In this document: in pieces, positions 1 through 10,454 of the stretch
How the letters are laid out: each line of letters begins with the position of its first letter
Position numbering within the stretch: position 1 is the stretch's first letter
Assembly (NCBI GenBank): GCA_003225315.1
Contig: QHZD01000020.1
Location: 62,001-126,000 of the forward strand
DNA: 64,000 nt
Direction of reading: 5' to 3'
Origin: Acidobacteriota bacterium
GTDB taxonomy: Bacteria > Acidobacteriota > Terriglobia > Acidiferrales > UBA7541
The notes under the pieces: generated by a model
Database searches by the model: none
Told to the model about the DNA's origin: nothing
The model's input: only the letters and a program-made list of their open reading frames with translations
Made by a program: the position numbers and the translations under genes

Positions 1-678
1 CAGCGCCGCTTCCTGCGCGAGCCGCGCGGGCTCGATGCCGATTCCGCCGAGCAGCTCCTTCAGCCTGGTTTCCAGTCGACGCGCGAAAGCTGGACGCAAC
101 GTCGCTGCGAGCCCGCGCACCTGGTCCACATAACCGCCGATACGCGCCAGCCGGTCGCGCAACTCCTCGACCAGATGACGGCCTTCCGTCCGGCGCATGT
201 CATCCAGCTTCGCCAGGGCATCACGCAAGCCGCTGTCCAGGAGTTTTCCAAGCCGCTCCTGCTCTTCTTCCGTCTCCGGCAAGGAGGCGGCCACACCGGT
301 AATTACTCCGGGCAATCGCAAGAGCGCGACGACGTCCATGTCCGTAGCAGCGCGCGTCTCCTGCCGCAGCGCTTCGGCGGCTTTCAGATAGGATTGCACC
401 AATTCTTTGTTCACCTGAACCGGCGCGGCTTTTCCGGGCTCGACTCCGATGGTTACTTCCACATGCCCGCGATGAATTTTTTCGCGCACGATCTGCCGCA
501 GCCGCAAATCGTAGAGATCAAACCCTTCCGGCATGCGCAGCTTGAGGTCCAGGAACCTGTGGTTCACGCTTTTGACGCTGACGCGCACGGCCCAGCCGTC
601 CTGCTCCGCTCGCGCTTGCGCGTAGCCGGTCATGGAGAAACATTCGATTTTTTTCGTTGCCGGGGTCGTTTGGCTCAT
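1..678 (-). CDS. yicC: YicC-family endoribonuclease/RNase adapter, C-terminus cut by window edge
   Basis: The minus strand is open from an ATG at 678 to the window start (226 codons, no stop). The N-terminus contains MTGYAQA and VKSVNHRFLDLKLRMPE, the hallmark of YicC proteins, which are about 290 residues long, so roughly the last 65 residues are missing. YicC proteins are soluble and have been linked to RNA turnover. The ATG overlaps the TGA of the ABC exporter upstream (ATGA at 675-678), implying translational coupling. Every plus-strand reading frame here is a shadow of this gene. Confidence 0.9.
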   Translation of the reverse strand, partial: MSQTTPATKKIECFSMTGYAQARAEQDGWAVRVSVKSVNHRFLDLKLRMPEGFDLYDLRLRQIVREKIHRGHVEVTIGVEPGKAAPVQVNKELVQSYLKAAEALRQETRAATDMDVVALLRLPGVITGVAASLPETEEEQERLGKLLDSGLRDALAKLDDMRRTEGRHLVEELRDRLARIGGYVDQVRGLAATLRPAFARRLETRLKELLGGIGIEPARLAQEAAL

Positions 679-2546
679 AAAGAGTTCGATGCGTCATTCA
701 ACTTTGCCGGTGCGGCCTGCGCGAGCATGTCGTCATCGGCAAATTGCAAATCGTGGAGACGCGCATACGTTCCGCCGCGGGCCATCAATTCCGTGTGCGT
801 TCCACTCTCGCGGATTTCTCCATCTTCCAAAACGAGAATCTTGTCTGCGCGGCGAATGGTGGCGAGACGGTGCGCGATAACGAAAGTAGTTCGCCCAACC
901 ATCAGGTTGGCGAGCGCCTTCTGCACGAACATCTCGGACTCCGCGTCGAGTTCGGAAGTGGCTTCATCGAGAATGAGAATGGGCGAATCCTTCAAAATCG
1001 CGCGCGCGATGGCGATGCGCTGCCGCTGTCCGCCACTTAAACGTGTGCCGCGTTCGCCGATCACGGTGTCATAGCCTTGCGGCAGCTCGATGATGAAATC
1101 GTGCGCCAGCGCTGCTTGCGCCGCAGCGACGATTTTTTCCTTGGGAATATTGGCCAGCCCATAACAGATGTTGTTCCGAACGGTGTCATGGAACAGGATG
1201 TTTTCCTGCGTCACCATGGCGATCTGCCCGCGCAAAGAACGAAGCTGGGCTTCCCGGACGTCGCGGCCATCCATGCGAATGGCGCCGGAAGTGACGTCAT
1301 AAAAACGAGGCAAGAGATTGACGAGCGTGGTCTTGCCCGCGCCGCTTGAACCGACAAAGGCGACCAGCTCGCCTTTGCTGGCGCTGAATCGAACGTTGCG
1401 CAGGACGGGAGTGGAATCGTAAGAGAAACCGACGTCTTCAAAGCGAATCTCGCGGGAGAAAGCGGGAAGTTCGACGGCGCCGGGAGCGTCCTGCCGTTCT
1501 TCAGCGAGATCGAGGTAGGAAAAGACCTGGGCCGTAGCTCCCTGGGCTTGCTGGAACTGCTGATACACGGCGCCAATTCGTTTGACGGGTTCGTAGGATT
1601 TGAATAGCGCGTAAACGAAGGTGATGAACATCCCCGTGGTCATCAAGTTCAGTTTGATCCTGTCGCGAGCGTACAGCAGCAGCAAGGAGATGATGATGGG
1701 TTGAAGCAGATCCATCAGCGGTGAAGTGGCCACTTGCGCTCGGACCCAGCGCATGGTCTCGCGCAAAAGCCGCCTGGAAGCTGCCTGGAAATTCGCGATT
1801 TCGAAATCTTCCATGCCAAAGGCTTTTACGATGCGGTTGCCGCCGACGGTCTCCTGAAGAATCTGCGTGAGTTCGCCAAGGCGGGTTTGGCTGGTCTCCA
1901 CCGAGTGGCGAATGCGGCGGCCTAGTTTGCCGATAGGCCAGATCGTCAAAGGAAGAAAGACAGCGCAAGCGAGCGTCATCCTCCAATCGATGTACAGCAA
2001 GATGAACAAAAAGACGGGGAACAGGAAGGTCTGGCGAAACAATTCCGCAAGATACTCGGAAATCGCCAGGCGGGCGCGCTCCACATCGTTGATGACTGCG
2101 GAGAATATTCTCCCCGCGGATTGCTGCTGAAAAAATCCAATCGGCTGGCGGATGATCTTTGCGTAGACGCTGTTCCGCAAATCGGTGATGGCGCGGTGTC
2201 CCACGTATTGAATCAACCCCACGCCGCCAAACTCGCACAAAGACTTGAACGCGAAGAGCACGAGCAGGGAAATGGAAACCACGGGCCAGACGTTGTGAAT
2301 CCGGTGCGGGAAAAGATGGTTCACGTAAAGCGGCGGTCCACCGAAGGGCACCTTGAATAGCAAGACGTTGGAGTCACTGCTGGTGGGATTGAGAACGCGA
2401 TCAAAAATGGGCACGATCAGCAGAGTCACGGCGCCTTCGGCAAGCGCGACAAACGCCAGCAACACCACGCCCGCTGAAAGCCGGAGCGAGTACGGCCGCA
2501 CGTAACTGAGCAATCGCTTCCATTGTGGTGTTAACAACAAGGCCAC
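675..2546 (-). CDS. MsbA-like ABC exporter (lipid flippase), fused permease and ATPase
   Basis: This 623-residue half-transporter has an N-terminal membrane domain (about 1-330, six predicted helices) followed by an ATPase domain. Walker A is GSSGAGKTT, the signature is LSGGQRQR and Walker B is ILILDEATS, followed by the H-loop in VIAHRL. Length and order match MsbA-type lipid A-core flippases, and the co-oriented LPS-transport genes upstream support that substrate. A different lipid or peptide substrate cannot be excluded. The start is a GTG at 2546 with GGGAG about 9 bases upstream. Its stop overlaps the yicC start. Confidence 0.85.
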   Translation of the reverse strand: MALLLTPQWKRLLSYVRPYSLRLSAGVVLLAFVALAEGAVTLLIVPIFDRVLNPTSSDSNVLLFKVPFGGPPLYVNHLFPHRIHNVWPVVSISLLVLFAFKSLCEFGGVGLIQYVGHRAITDLRNSVYAKIIRQPIGFFQQQSAGRIFSAVINDVERARLAISEYLAELFRQTFLFPVFLFILLYIDWRMTLACAVFLPLTIWPIGKLGRRIRHSVETSQTRLGELTQILQETVGGNRIVKAFGMEDFEIANFQAASRRLLRETMRWVRAQVATSPLMDLLQPIIISLLLLYARDRIKLNLMTTGMFITFVYALFKSYEPVKRIGAVYQQFQQAQGATAQVFSYLDLAEERQDAPGAVELPAFSREIRFEDVGFSYDSTPVLRNVRFSASKGELVAFVGSSGAGKTTLVNLLPRFYDVTSGAIRMDGRDVREAQLRSLRGQIAMVTQENILFHDTVRNNICYGLANIPKEKIVAAAQAALAHDFIIELPQGYDTVIGERGTRLSGGQRQRIAIARAILKDSPILILDEATSELDAESEMFVQKALANLMVGRTTFVIAHRLATIRRADKILVLEDGEIRESGTHTELMARGGTYARLHDLQFADDDMLAQAAPAKLNDASNSL

Positions 2547-2681
2547 GCTACAGGCTCCCTGATTTGTCCACTTGGTACGCTATTCGCCGCGTTGCGGCGT
2601 GTCAAGTTTCCGCGGCCCCAATAGCGGGCTAATTTCCGGTCCGACTAATCAAAATTCTATGCGCACTGTTTTGTTTCTTAC

Positions 2682-3494
2682 TTAGTCGGCTATTTTTGCC
2701 CGGCCATCAACGTTCATATCGAAGGAGATTGCATTGCTCGCTACAGATTTTTCATCGGCCTGAGGGCTGCCCCCGTACGCAAACATGAATTGATATTGTC
2801 CGGGGTAAAGTTTGAATCTAATGCGAATTCTCACGAATCGGCCCGGCGCAACTACGAAATGTGCAGGAGGTTGGGTTTTCATATCGACGGTGTAACCCCA
2901 AGAACTTCTCCGGTTTGCGGTTTTCTCATATGCCATGGAAGAGCTCTGGTCGACGCCGGTTCGAGCAATTAATGCGACCGAAATGTCATCCGACGTAGAT
3001 AATTCAGGTCTCTCAGCCTTGAATAGCAATATTCCAATTTCAGAGCGGTCTACTTTGATGGAGGATTTTCCTATATTTCGAATCTCGATCACAAACTCAG
3101 GGCGATTGCTTGGACCAAAATCGTTAACGGCGACCAATTGCAATCCGTCGATTGTGAGCCACTTTGGTTCGGGAGCGTGGCCAATAATTTTATATTTGTG
3201 AATCATCGGGTCCTCATAGCGCAATCCGGCGGGACTGACGTCGGAGGCATCAACCTGAACGGCAGTGTTTTTGTACGAGAGTAAATCGCCCTTCACATCC
3301 CCAGCAACATAGGCGATTAGGGTTCCATTAATGAGAAAACATGTATCCCAACGATTGAATACAACGACGCCGCAGTATTTTCCGGGACCGAAGAGGTAAG
3401 GCGAAGCATTAAGGGCAAGAACGCTTGCAAGTGTAGAGAGCGTTAGAAGAGAAAACGCAAGAATAGTCGATTTACGACGCTGGGCTGGACGCAT
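2682..3494 (-). CDS. Exported protein of unknown function
   Basis: The 270-residue product has a basic N-terminus and one hydrophobic segment (about 10-30, rich in Leu, Ser and Ala), consistent with a signal peptide or anchor. The remainder looks beta-rich and soluble. No family was recognised. I chose ATG 3494 because AGGAG lies about six bases upstream; a GTG at 3506 is in frame. It begins about 14 bases after the rapZ stop and is followed by the MsbA-like gene after 135 bases. Its A+T-rich codon use (many AAT, GAT, ATT codons) differs from its neighbours, which may mean it was acquired or inserted in this operon. Confidence 0.75.
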   Translation of the reverse strand: MRPAQRRKSTILAFSLLTLSTLASVLALNASPYLFGPGKYCGVVVFNRWDTCFLINGTLIAYVAGDVKGDLLSYKNTAVQVDASDVSPAGLRYEDPMIHKYKIIGHAPEPKWLTIDGLQLVAVNDFGPSNRPEFVIEIRNIGKSSIKVDRSEIGILLFKAERPELSTSDDISVALIARTGVDQSSSMAYEKTANRRSSWGYTVDMKTQPPAHFVVAPGRFVRIRIRFKLYPGQYQFMFAYGGSPQADEKSVASNAISFDMNVDGRAKIAD

Positions 3495-3508
3495 AATGCT
3501 CCTCACGC

Positions 3509-4384
3509 TTACTTTTCGATATCGCGGTGAATAACTTTGGCGGAAAACCCGCGCTTCACGAGCGATTCCTTCACCGACTCCGCGAGCATGACGGAGCGAT
3601 GCTTCCCGCCGGTGCAGCCAAACGCGATGGTCAGATAGCTTTTCCCCTCGCGGATGTAATGAGGGATCAAGTAGGTGAGCAGGCCTTCGATGCGCCGCAG
3701 GAATTCACCGGTCTGGGGAAACGAGCGGATATATTTGCGCACTTTCGCGTCCTGGCCCGTGAAAGGCCGCAAGCGCGGAACGAAATGGGGGTTGGGGAGG
3801 AACCGGACGTCGAGAACGAGGTCGGCATCCGACGGCACTCCATAGCGATAGCCGAAGCTCACGACCGAAACCAGCATCGGCCTTTTATCCGGATTCTTGA
3901 AACGCTCGGTGACGAAGTGGCGCAACTCATGCACGTTGAATTGCGTGGTATCAATGGCCACATCCGCCAGCTTGCGGATGGGCGCCATCAGCGCGCGTTC
4001 GTGCAATAGGCTTTCGCGGACGGAAAAGTTCTTTCCCAAAGGATGCGGGCGGCGCGTTTCGCTGTAACGGCGCAGGAGCGCATCTTCGTTCGCTTCAATG
4101 AAAACAAGCGTGATGGGATGATTTTTTTTTAGGTGTTTCAAAAGCGGCGGCAATTTCTGAAGTTGCAGGCCCTCGCGCGCATCCACCAGTAAGGCAGCGC
4201 GAGCGAAGTCCCCTTCACCGGCGGCGTGCAACTCCGCAAAAATCGGGATGAGCTCTACGGGAAGATTGTCCACGCAATAGAAGCCCATGTCTTCGAAAGC
4301 GTGGAGGACGGTGCTTTTTCCGGAACCGGAAAGGCCCGTGAGGATAACGAGTTGCCTGGTGTCGTGTCGCGCTTGCGGCTTCAC
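3509..4384 (-). CDS. rapZ: RapZ/YvcJ-family nucleotide-binding RNase adapter
   Basis: The 291-residue protein has the P-loop GLSGSGKST near residue 18, a second nucleotide-site segment (LVDAREG) and the conserved C-terminal GCTGGKHRSV block. Length and motifs are those of RapZ. In enterobacteria RapZ binds small RNAs and directs RNase E to control glucosamine-6-phosphate synthesis; in other phyla only nucleotide binding is well supported, so the RNA role is inference here. It follows rpoN by 11 bases, the usual rpoN-rapZ neighbourhood, but the hpf and ptsN/hprK genes often found between them are missing. Confidence 0.93.
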   Translation of the reverse strand: MKPQARHDTRQLVILTGLSGSGKSTVLHAFEDMGFYCVDNLPVELIPIFAELHAAGEGDFARAALLVDAREGLQLQKLPPLLKHLKKNHPITLVFIEANEDALLRRYSETRRPHPLGKNFSVRESLLHERALMAPIRKLADVAIDTTQFNVHELRHFVTERFKNPDKRPMLVSVVSFGYRYGVPSDADLVLDVRFLPNPHFVPRLRPFTGQDAKVRKYIRSFPQTGEFLRRIEGLLTYLIPHYIREGKSYLTIAFGCTGGKHRSVMLAESVKESLVKRGFSAKVIHRDIEK

Positions 4385-4395
4385 GTGCGAGCCGC

Positions 4396-5838
4396 TCAGC
4401 TCTTTTCCCGGCGTTGGTGGGTGCTGGGAATTCTCATGTCTTCGCGGTATTTCGCGACGGTGCGGCGGGTGACGTGAATGCCGGCGTCATCCAGCTTCTT
4501 GGCAATCTGTTCGTCGGTCAGCGGATGCGCGGCGTCTTCCTCTTCAATCATTTTCTTGACGAGGCGCTTGAGCGTCAGCAGCGACATGCCACTGCCTTCC
4601 GGCCCGTTCACGGACTCGCTGAAGAATGAGCGCAACTCCAACACGCCCTGCGACGTGTGCGCGTACTTGCTGGCCACCGCACGGCTTACCGTAGAGGGAT
4701 GCACGCCAACTTCTTCGGCGACTTCCTTGATCATCATGGGCTTTAGCGCATCCTGGCCGTGATCGAGGAATTCTCCCTGGCGCGCGATGATGGACTGGCA
4801 AACGCGCAAGATGGTGTGCTTGCGCTGTTCGATGTTCTTCATCAACTGCACGGCGGCGGTGAAACGTTCCTTCACGTAGTTGCGCACGTCGCGGTCGGCG
4901 GCATCTTTAACGAGCAGGCGGCGGTAAGTAGGACTTAGCCGGAGTTGCGGCATGTCGTCTTCATTCAGGAAGGCCTGCCACTGGTCATCCACTTTGCGGA
5001 AGTAGACATCGGGCTCGACGAGGCGTGGCTCCGTCTTGTTGTACCGCAGGCCGGGCCGGGGATCGAGCTTCTTGATCACGTCCAGCGCCCGCTTCACAAC
5101 CTCCAGTGGCCGGTTCAGCGCACGCGCCACTTCCTTCAGTTGATTGGACTGCACCTGCTTCAAGTGTTCGGAAACGATCTGCTGAGCCAGGGTGTTCTGC
5201 GGATCAAACGCTTTCAATTGCCGGAGCAAGCATTCGCGCAAATCCCGGGTGCCCACTCCGATGGGGTCGAAGTCCTGCACCACCGCCAGCGCGTCGTCCA
5301 GATCGTCCGCCGAATATTTTCCGTTCTGGGTCAGCTCTTCCGTAGAAGCTGTCAGGTAGCCGTTCTCATCAAGATTACCGATGATGCTGTCAGCGATCTC
5401 TTTTACAGCGTCCGAGCAGATCGTCACACTCAATTGCCATTGGAGATGATCGGTCAAGCCGCTCGGGGAAGAGAGGAACTTTTCGAAGGAAGGCCGTTCG
5501 GATACTTCGCGCTCTTGCGATTGTCCGCCGTCGCCGCCGGTATCCAGGTACTGGTTGAAGAAGGTTCCGACATCGAATTCGTCAAAGGGATTCGCTTCAG
5601 GTTTCTCCGGAACTTTTTCGGTTTCTGCTTTCAGGAAGGTTTCGTCGCTGTAGTTATCGGTTTGCGTGGGTTCTTCGCTCTGCTCTTCAAGGACGGGATT
5701 GGCAATCATCTCCTGGTTGATCATTTCGCGCAGCTCAAGGCGATTCAGCGCGAGGACGCTCACCATCTGTACGAGGCCGGGCGTCAGAATCTGCTTCTGC
5801 GCCACGCGGAGATTGAGTTTGAGTCCTTGCCAGGCCAT
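4396..5838 (-). CDS. rpoN: RNA polymerase sigma-54 factor RpoN
   Basis: The 480-residue protein shows all three regions of sigma-54: an N-terminal activator-interaction region with LRVAQKQILTPGLVQMV, an acidic linker with the run EEQSEEP, a core-binding domain, and the C-terminal RpoN box VTRRTVAKYRE, which reads the -24 promoter element. Sigma-54 needs AAA+ activators to open promoters; none is encoded in this window. It lies 28 bases after lptB and 11 bases before rapZ, so it is probably cotranscribed with envelope genes. Confidence 0.96.
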   Translation of the reverse strand: MAWQGLKLNLRVAQKQILTPGLVQMVSVLALNRLELREMINQEMIANPVLEEQSEEPTQTDNYSDETFLKAETEKVPEKPEANPFDEFDVGTFFNQYLDTGGDGGQSQEREVSERPSFEKFLSSPSGLTDHLQWQLSVTICSDAVKEIADSIIGNLDENGYLTASTEELTQNGKYSADDLDDALAVVQDFDPIGVGTRDLRECLLRQLKAFDPQNTLAQQIVSEHLKQVQSNQLKEVARALNRPLEVVKRALDVIKKLDPRPGLRYNKTEPRLVEPDVYFRKVDDQWQAFLNEDDMPQLRLSPTYRRLLVKDAADRDVRNYVKERFTAAVQLMKNIEQRKHTILRVCQSIIARQGEFLDHGQDALKPMMIKEVAEEVGVHPSTVSRAVASKYAHTSQGVLELRSFFSESVNGPEGSGMSLLTLKRLVKKMIEEEDAAHPLTDEQIAKKLDDAGIHVTRRTVAKYREDMRIPSTHQRREKS

Positions 5839-5866
5839 GGATGGTCCCGTGTTCCTTGTTCTAATC

Positions 5867-6601
5867 CTAGTTTAGGCGGAAATGATCGCCCAGATAGACG
5901 CGCCGGACTTCCGCATCGTTGCTTAATTCATCCGGGCGGCCCTTCCTGAATATTCTGCCACTTTTCAGGATGTATGCGCGATCCGTGACGCTGAGAGTTT
6001 CCCGGACGTTATGATCCGTAATTAGCACGCCAATTCCCGATGTCGCTAGTTCGCGAATAATTTCCTGCAGATCCTTGACGGTTAGAGGGTCGATTCCCGA
6101 AAAAGGTTCGTCGAGAAGAATAAACGAAGGCTGCAGCGTAAGAGAGCGAGCGATTTCCAGCCGGCGGCGCTCTCCGCCGGAGAGCGTGTACGCCTTGCTG
6201 GTCCTCACGGTTTCCAAGCCCATTTGCACCAGGAGCTCCTCGAGCCGGTCGCGCTGCTGTTCAGGGGTCAGGGGAAGCGTTTCCAGCACCGCGAGCAGAT
6301 TCGCTTCGCTGGTCAATTGGCGAAAGACCGAGGGTTCCTGAGGAAGGTAACTGATCCCACTGCGGGCCCGGAGGTACATGGGGAGGTCCGTGATTTCGTC
6401 GTCGTTCAGGAGCACGCGGCCGGAGTCGGGCCGGGCGAGACCTACCAGTATGTAAAACGTCGTCGTCTTGCCTGCGCCATTGGGGCCGAGCAGCCCGACG
6501 ACTTCACCCTGTCCAATCTCCAGTTCAACGTCATCAACAACCTTACGGCCACGGTACGACTTGCTTAGATCGACGGCCTCGAGCTTCAGCATACCTCTCA
6601 C
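5867..6601 (-). CDS. lptB: LPS export ABC transporter ATP-binding protein LptB
   Basis: The 244-residue ATPase carries Walker [11 protein letters not shown], signature [15 protein letters not shown] and Walker [13 protein letters not shown], followed by an H-loop (ITDHNVRE). The stretch [18 protein letters not shown] is typical of LptB. It powers LPS extraction from the inner membrane with LptF and LptG, which are not in this window. It lies 22 bases after the LptC/LptA-like gene and 28 bases before rpoN. A GTG at 6601 gives the frame shown; an ATG at 6592 is an equally possible start. Confidence 0.95.
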   Translation of the reverse strand: MRGMLKLEAVDLSKSYRGRKVVDDVELEIGQGEVVGLLGPNGAGKTTTFYILVGLARPDSGRVLLNDDEITDLPMYLRARSGISYLPQEPSVFRQLTSEANLLAVLETLPLTPEQQRDRLEELLVQMGLETVRTSKAYTLSGGERRRLEIARSLTLQPSFILLDEPFSGIDPLTVKDLQEIIRELATSGIGVLITDHNVRETLSVTDRAYILKSGRIFRKGRPDELSNDAEVRRVYLGDHFRLN

Positions 6602-6623
6602 GGGCGGCCGCGGAGCAGTGGCG

Positions 6624-9017
6624 TCACTTCTCGACTCGATGCTTCGTCAACGTCCGCGATCCATTTTCTGAGTCGACGATGATCGTATCATCCGCTAAAA
6701 AGAAGGTCAATTGACGGCCGGTGGTGGTTCCTTCCGCAGCGTCATAAATCGTGGGATTTCCGCCACTCATTATGAATTTTCCGTCTGTGGCGCCGTACTC
6801 GCCGCGTTCCGCTGTGGCTTTCCTCGACCCTTGTTCCACGATCACTCCGCCCGTGCCGATGGCCCGGGCAATCTGCTGGGCTCCGGCCGCGGGATTTGCC
6901 GACGTAGAGCCGCTCGTTGCGTTCGAATTGGGCTTCTCGGCGCGCGTAAAATATAGATCTACGACGGCGGCGCGCATTTTTTGCTCGGCCGATTGCGCCA
7001 CTACGTTTTTTTCCAGGTGCGCGCGGCTCTCCGCGTCATGGTACGACAGCGTCCCCGCCGCGACATGCCACAGTCTCGCCTTCCTCGGCCCGGCTTGCAC
7101 GGCAATCGCTTGCGGCGTTGATTGACCAGGAGCCTGCGGAAAAACGGCGCGGACATTTCCGGTGGCATTCATGACCCGCGCTTCACGCAATAGCTCGATG
7201 GAATCTGCTTCCATCACCGAATCGCCCTGCCACAAACGCGCATGCCCGGTGTACACTGCTCTGCCTGCCTTCGAATTGGCCTGCATTGTGTCCGCTGAGA
7301 TATTTGCCGGGGCCGGGGCAAGCTCTGCGCCGCTTCCCTTAGCCGAAAAGTCCGTCGAGCGGACGCCTCCCTCGGCACGAATCTCCCCAGTAGTTTGCGC
7401 AAAGGTGATTCGCGGCGCTTGCGTCTCTATATTTGCGTCGCGCGCCAGCGCTTTTCCGGTGAGCAAAGCCGTTTGCGTTGTCCGAACAAACGTCGCGTGA
7501 TCGGCTTGTCCGCTCCGGTCAGCTTCTTTAAGTCTCACACTTCCTTGGAGATCCATCTGCGACCACGCACCGCTTGCCAGTAGTTGCGCCACTCCGGACT
7601 GCGCCATCGCTGTTTGCACGGGTTTGCTGCTCACGGCTCGTTCCGTCAAAACATTGCCGGTGGCTACCAACCGCCTGGCCTTGCCCTCATCCCCGAATTC
7701 CATTTCGAGCTTATCCGCTTGCAGTTTTGTGCGCGCAACATCGTTGCTCGTAGCAGGTCCGGACGCCCCGCGCTGCGCCGCCGCATCCGTCCATTCGATA
7801 CTTCCCGCCCCTAAAGTCTCCGCTCGCTTGAGCCTGCTGCCCTCGCCTTTTTTACCATCGGCGAATTCCACGAGCAATTCGCTCGTTTGCAGCATTCTCG
7901 ATTCCCCAATCGAGCCGGCCTGCGTCTTCAACTCGACGCCGCCTTTCATATTCATTTTTTTCGGCTGGTTTATCGTTGGCCACAGCTCCATCGCGCCGTA
8001 CTCCGCGCGAAAATCGTCTGTCTCCTTTCCGGTGCGCCGCGAACCGCAAACGTTCCCTGCTCCCTCGATTTTCGTCAGCCACCCTTGGGGTGCGAATTGT
8101 GCCGTGATTGTCTCCGCACCCAAGTTTGTCGAGCCATCCGCGCCCCGAAATTCCAATTCCGGGTTTTTCTTATCCGGCCCCGGCGTAACTATCAGTTTCT
8201 CGGCACGAAACGCAGCGTCCAGGGTGAGCGTCAGCTTTCCTGCGCGCAAATGCGCCGAGCGAGTTTCTGCTTCCACCGGTCCGTACAGCTGCATCGTCCG
8301 AGATTCCCGGTCAAAATCGAGGCTCTTCCCTTTCACGCGAACAGGATCTTTCGCACCTCCGCTCGCCGTCTTTTCCCCCGCGGCAGGTTTTCCCGGCGCC
8401 ATCAGGGAGAACTGCACGTTTCCCAGCAGCCGCACCGTCCCTTCTTCGGACTGATACTCAACTCCCAGGGCTTCACCCGTCCCATTCGGAAAGACAAACT
8501 TTACCGGTTGGCCCGTTCGCGCCATTCCATTGGTCCGGTTAAACACCACGCCGCGGGTTTCCACGTGTACGTTCTGCGCCGCTCTTACATTCGGATTCTT
8601 TGCCGCCCGCTCGGATTCCGCCTGGCTTTCCAGTTCAAACTGGACTTCGCCGCTGCATGTGATGCTTCCGCCCTCCTTCTCGTATTGGCAGCTTTGCGTA
8701 TGAATCGTGTCGTGCCGCTCTCCCTTTTTCCCGAAGATGGTGATCTTCACATCCTCCAGCAAACTGGCCCCTTTGTCCTTGAAATCGGTGGCCTTCGAGG
8801 CTTCCACCGTGAAAATCTTTTGATTTCCGTCCATCTTGGAAAAAGTGAGGCCGTTCGAGCTGCGCGTTACATCCTTAGGAGCCGGCGGCGGCGCTTTTTG
8901 CTGCTCCCGGTAAGCGACCCACTTGCGTTCGAGATACACGCCTATTGTCAGGCTTGCCAGCAGAAATGCTGCCAACGCCGACCAGCGCGCGTACTTCGCC
9001 GCTTCGCTTCTCTTCAT
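6624..9017 (-). CDS. lptC: LptC/LptA-like (OstA-domain) LPS transport protein, 797 residues
   Basis: A single transmembrane anchor (about residues 11-30) is followed by a periplasmic region with repeated beta-strand patterns typical of OstA/LptC/LptA folds, for example [30 protein letters not shown] and [10 protein letters not shown]. LptC is about 190 residues and LptA about 180, so at 797 residues this looks like an anchored LptC-type unit extended by further OstA-like modules that could form the periplasmic LPS bridge in one chain. It starts the lptB-rpoN-rapZ run. No separate lptA is present in the window. Confidence 0.85.
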   Translation of the reverse strand: MKRSEAAKYARWSALAAFLLASLTIGVYLERKWVAYREQQKAPPPAPKDVTRSSNGLTFSKMDGNQKIFTVEASKATDFKDKGASLLEDVKITIFGKKGERHDTIHTQSCQYEKEGGSITCSGEVQFELESQAESERAAKNPNVRAAQNVHVETRGVVFNRTNGMARTGQPVKFVFPNGTGEALGVEYQSEEGTVRLLGNVQFSLMAPGKPAAGEKTASGGAKDPVRVKGKSLDFDRESRTMQLYGPVEAETRSAHLRAGKLTLTLDAAFRAEKLIVTPGPDKKNPELEFRGADGSTNLGAETITAQFAPQGWLTKIEGAGNVCGSRRTGKETDDFRAEYGAMELWPTINQPKKMNMKGGVELKTQAGSIGESRMLQTSELLVEFADGKKGEGSRLKRAETLGAGSIEWTDAAAQRGASGPATSNDVARTKLQADKLEMEFGDEGKARRLVATGNVLTERAVSSKPVQTAMAQSGVAQLLASGAWSQMDLQGSVRLKEADRSGQADHATFVRTTQTALLTGKALARDANIETQAPRITFAQTTGEIRAEGGVRSTDFSAKGSGAELAPAPANISADTMQANSKAGRAVYTGHARLWQGDSVMEADSIELLREARVMNATGNVRAVFPQAPGQSTPQAIAVQAGPRKARLWHVAAGTLSYHDAESRAHLEKNVVAQSAEQKMRAAVVDLYFTRAEKPNSNATSGSTSANPAAGAQQIARAIGTGGVIVEQGSRKATAERGEYGATDGKFIMSGGNPTIYDAAEGTTTGRQLTFFLADDTIIVDSENGSRTLTKHRVEK

Positions 9018-9097
9018 GTCTTCAGTTAAGCAAAATTTCGATGGAGTGTATAGAAGAGGGAATATTCGTTTAGAGGTTCGTTAGCGGAAGGCAGAGA

Positions 9098-10216
9098 TTA
9101 CCCGGCGGATTCAGCGGTCGCCACGTTCGGCAAAATTCCGATATTCGCCGCAGCGACGCTGTCGCGCTTCGTATTCTTGACTAGGTACATGGCCTCGTCG
9201 GCGAGGTGCAGCAAGCCCTCCTTGGTCCGGGAGTCTACGGGGTACGATGCCACACCCACGCTGGGCGTCAGCTTGATGTTCAATCCTTCCGGCACCAGCC
9301 AGGTGCCCTCGCGCACCAATTTGTGCAAACGTCGCGCCACGTTCAACGCGTTTTCCTTCGAAGTTTGCGGCAGCAGGATCACAAACTCATCTCCGCCATA
9401 ACGGAACGCGAAATCGATCAGCCGGCAGTGCTCCTTCAGGGCATTTCCGATTTCGGCCAGCAGCCGCGAGCCGACCAAGTGTCCATGCGTATCGTTCACC
9501 TGTTTAAAATGGTCCAGGTCGATGAAAACGATCGAGAATTCGTAGTTGTAGCGCTGCGAGCGGTAAATCTCCGTCTCAAGAATAAAGCCCATGTGTCGCG
9601 CGTTATAGAGCGACGTGCAATCGTCGGTGATGGTCAGCTCGTGAATCTTCTTAACGTGCCGCGCATTTTCCAGCGCAATCGCCGCAAAATCCGAAAGCGC
9701 TTCAAGCAGCTTCAGGTCGCGCGGATCGAATCCATCCGGACCCATGCAATTAATCAGCTCGATAACCCCGAGGCAAGTGTCGCGGAATCTCACCGGCACA
9801 GCGACGATCGACTGCGTCTCGGTCTTGGTTTTCTCGTCCACCTTTGCAAAAAAGCGCGTGTCCTTCGTTGTATCGGGCACCACCACGGTCTCGCCGTGTT
9901 GCGCCACCCAGCCCGCTATGCCCTGCCCCATCTTGATGCGTACGTCTTTTAGCGCCTGTGAAGCTTTTCCTACTGCCAGCTCAAAGTACAATTCCTGCTT
10001 GGCCTCATCCAGCAGAAGTAGGGACCAGTTGTCTGGGCGCAGGAATTCGTCGATCTTCTCCATAATCGTGCGGAGAACCTGGTCGAGCTGCAGGGAAGAC
10101 GTCAGCGCCTTCCCCAACTCCTGGAAGACGGCAATCTCTCCCTTTACGCGTTGGTCGGAAGGCACCGCAGGATTGCGGCGCCGTTCGACGGCCGGAAACT
10201 GATTCACATCCTCCAC
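9098..10216 (-). CDS. GAF-GGDEF diguanylate cyclase
   Basis: The 372-residue protein has an N-terminal GAF sensor domain (about 35-185) and a C-terminal GGDEF domain with intact GGDEF at 274-278, preceded five residues earlier by RLID (265-268), a canonical RxxD inhibitory site. It should make cyclic di-GMP and be feedback-inhibited by it. No membrane segment is seen, so the sensor is probably cytoplasmic. PilZ proteins that could respond to the product are encoded at 21 kb and 38-40 kb. The start is a GTG with AGAGG about nine bases upstream. Confidence 0.93.
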   Translation of the reverse strand: MEDVNQFPAVERRRNPAVPSDQRVKGEIAVFQELGKALTSSLQLDQVLRTIMEKIDEFLRPDNWSLLLLDEAKQELYFELAVGKASQALKDVRIKMGQGIAGWVAQHGETVVVPDTTKDTRFFAKVDEKTKTETQSIVAVPVRFRDTCLGVIELINCMGPDGFDPRDLKLLEALSDFAAIALENARHVKKIHELTITDDCTSLYNARHMGFILETEIYRSQRYNYEFSIVFIDLDHFKQVNDTHGHLVGSRLLAEIGNALKEHCRLIDFAFRYGGDEFVILLPQTSKENALNVARRLHKLVREGTWLVPEGLNIKLTPSVGVASYPVDSRTKEGLLHLADEAMYLVKNTKRDSVAAANIGILPNVATAESAG

Positions 10217-10454
10217 TCGGTCTTTTCCTCTCGCTTACGAATAAGCCCGCTAAATGCTCGCGCCGCGTCACTAGGCATCGTACAGGCGCGAAGAAACACA
10301 AATCCGCGGGATTCTCGCGCACGTCCGCGAACCTCTGCCAGTATAGGCCCGCTGCAAAAAGGTACGCAACTCGGTCGTGGTACAGGTGTGGCTACGTCGC
10401 CATCCTGACCTGGTACGGCAGACAATGCTGAGTTCAGACAGAATAATGGAGGGT

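Noticed and set aside
175-1074. Plus-strand frame of 299 codons
   Set aside because: It lies opposite yicC and the ABC exporter and its translation has no family resemblance; a shadow of high-GC codon use.
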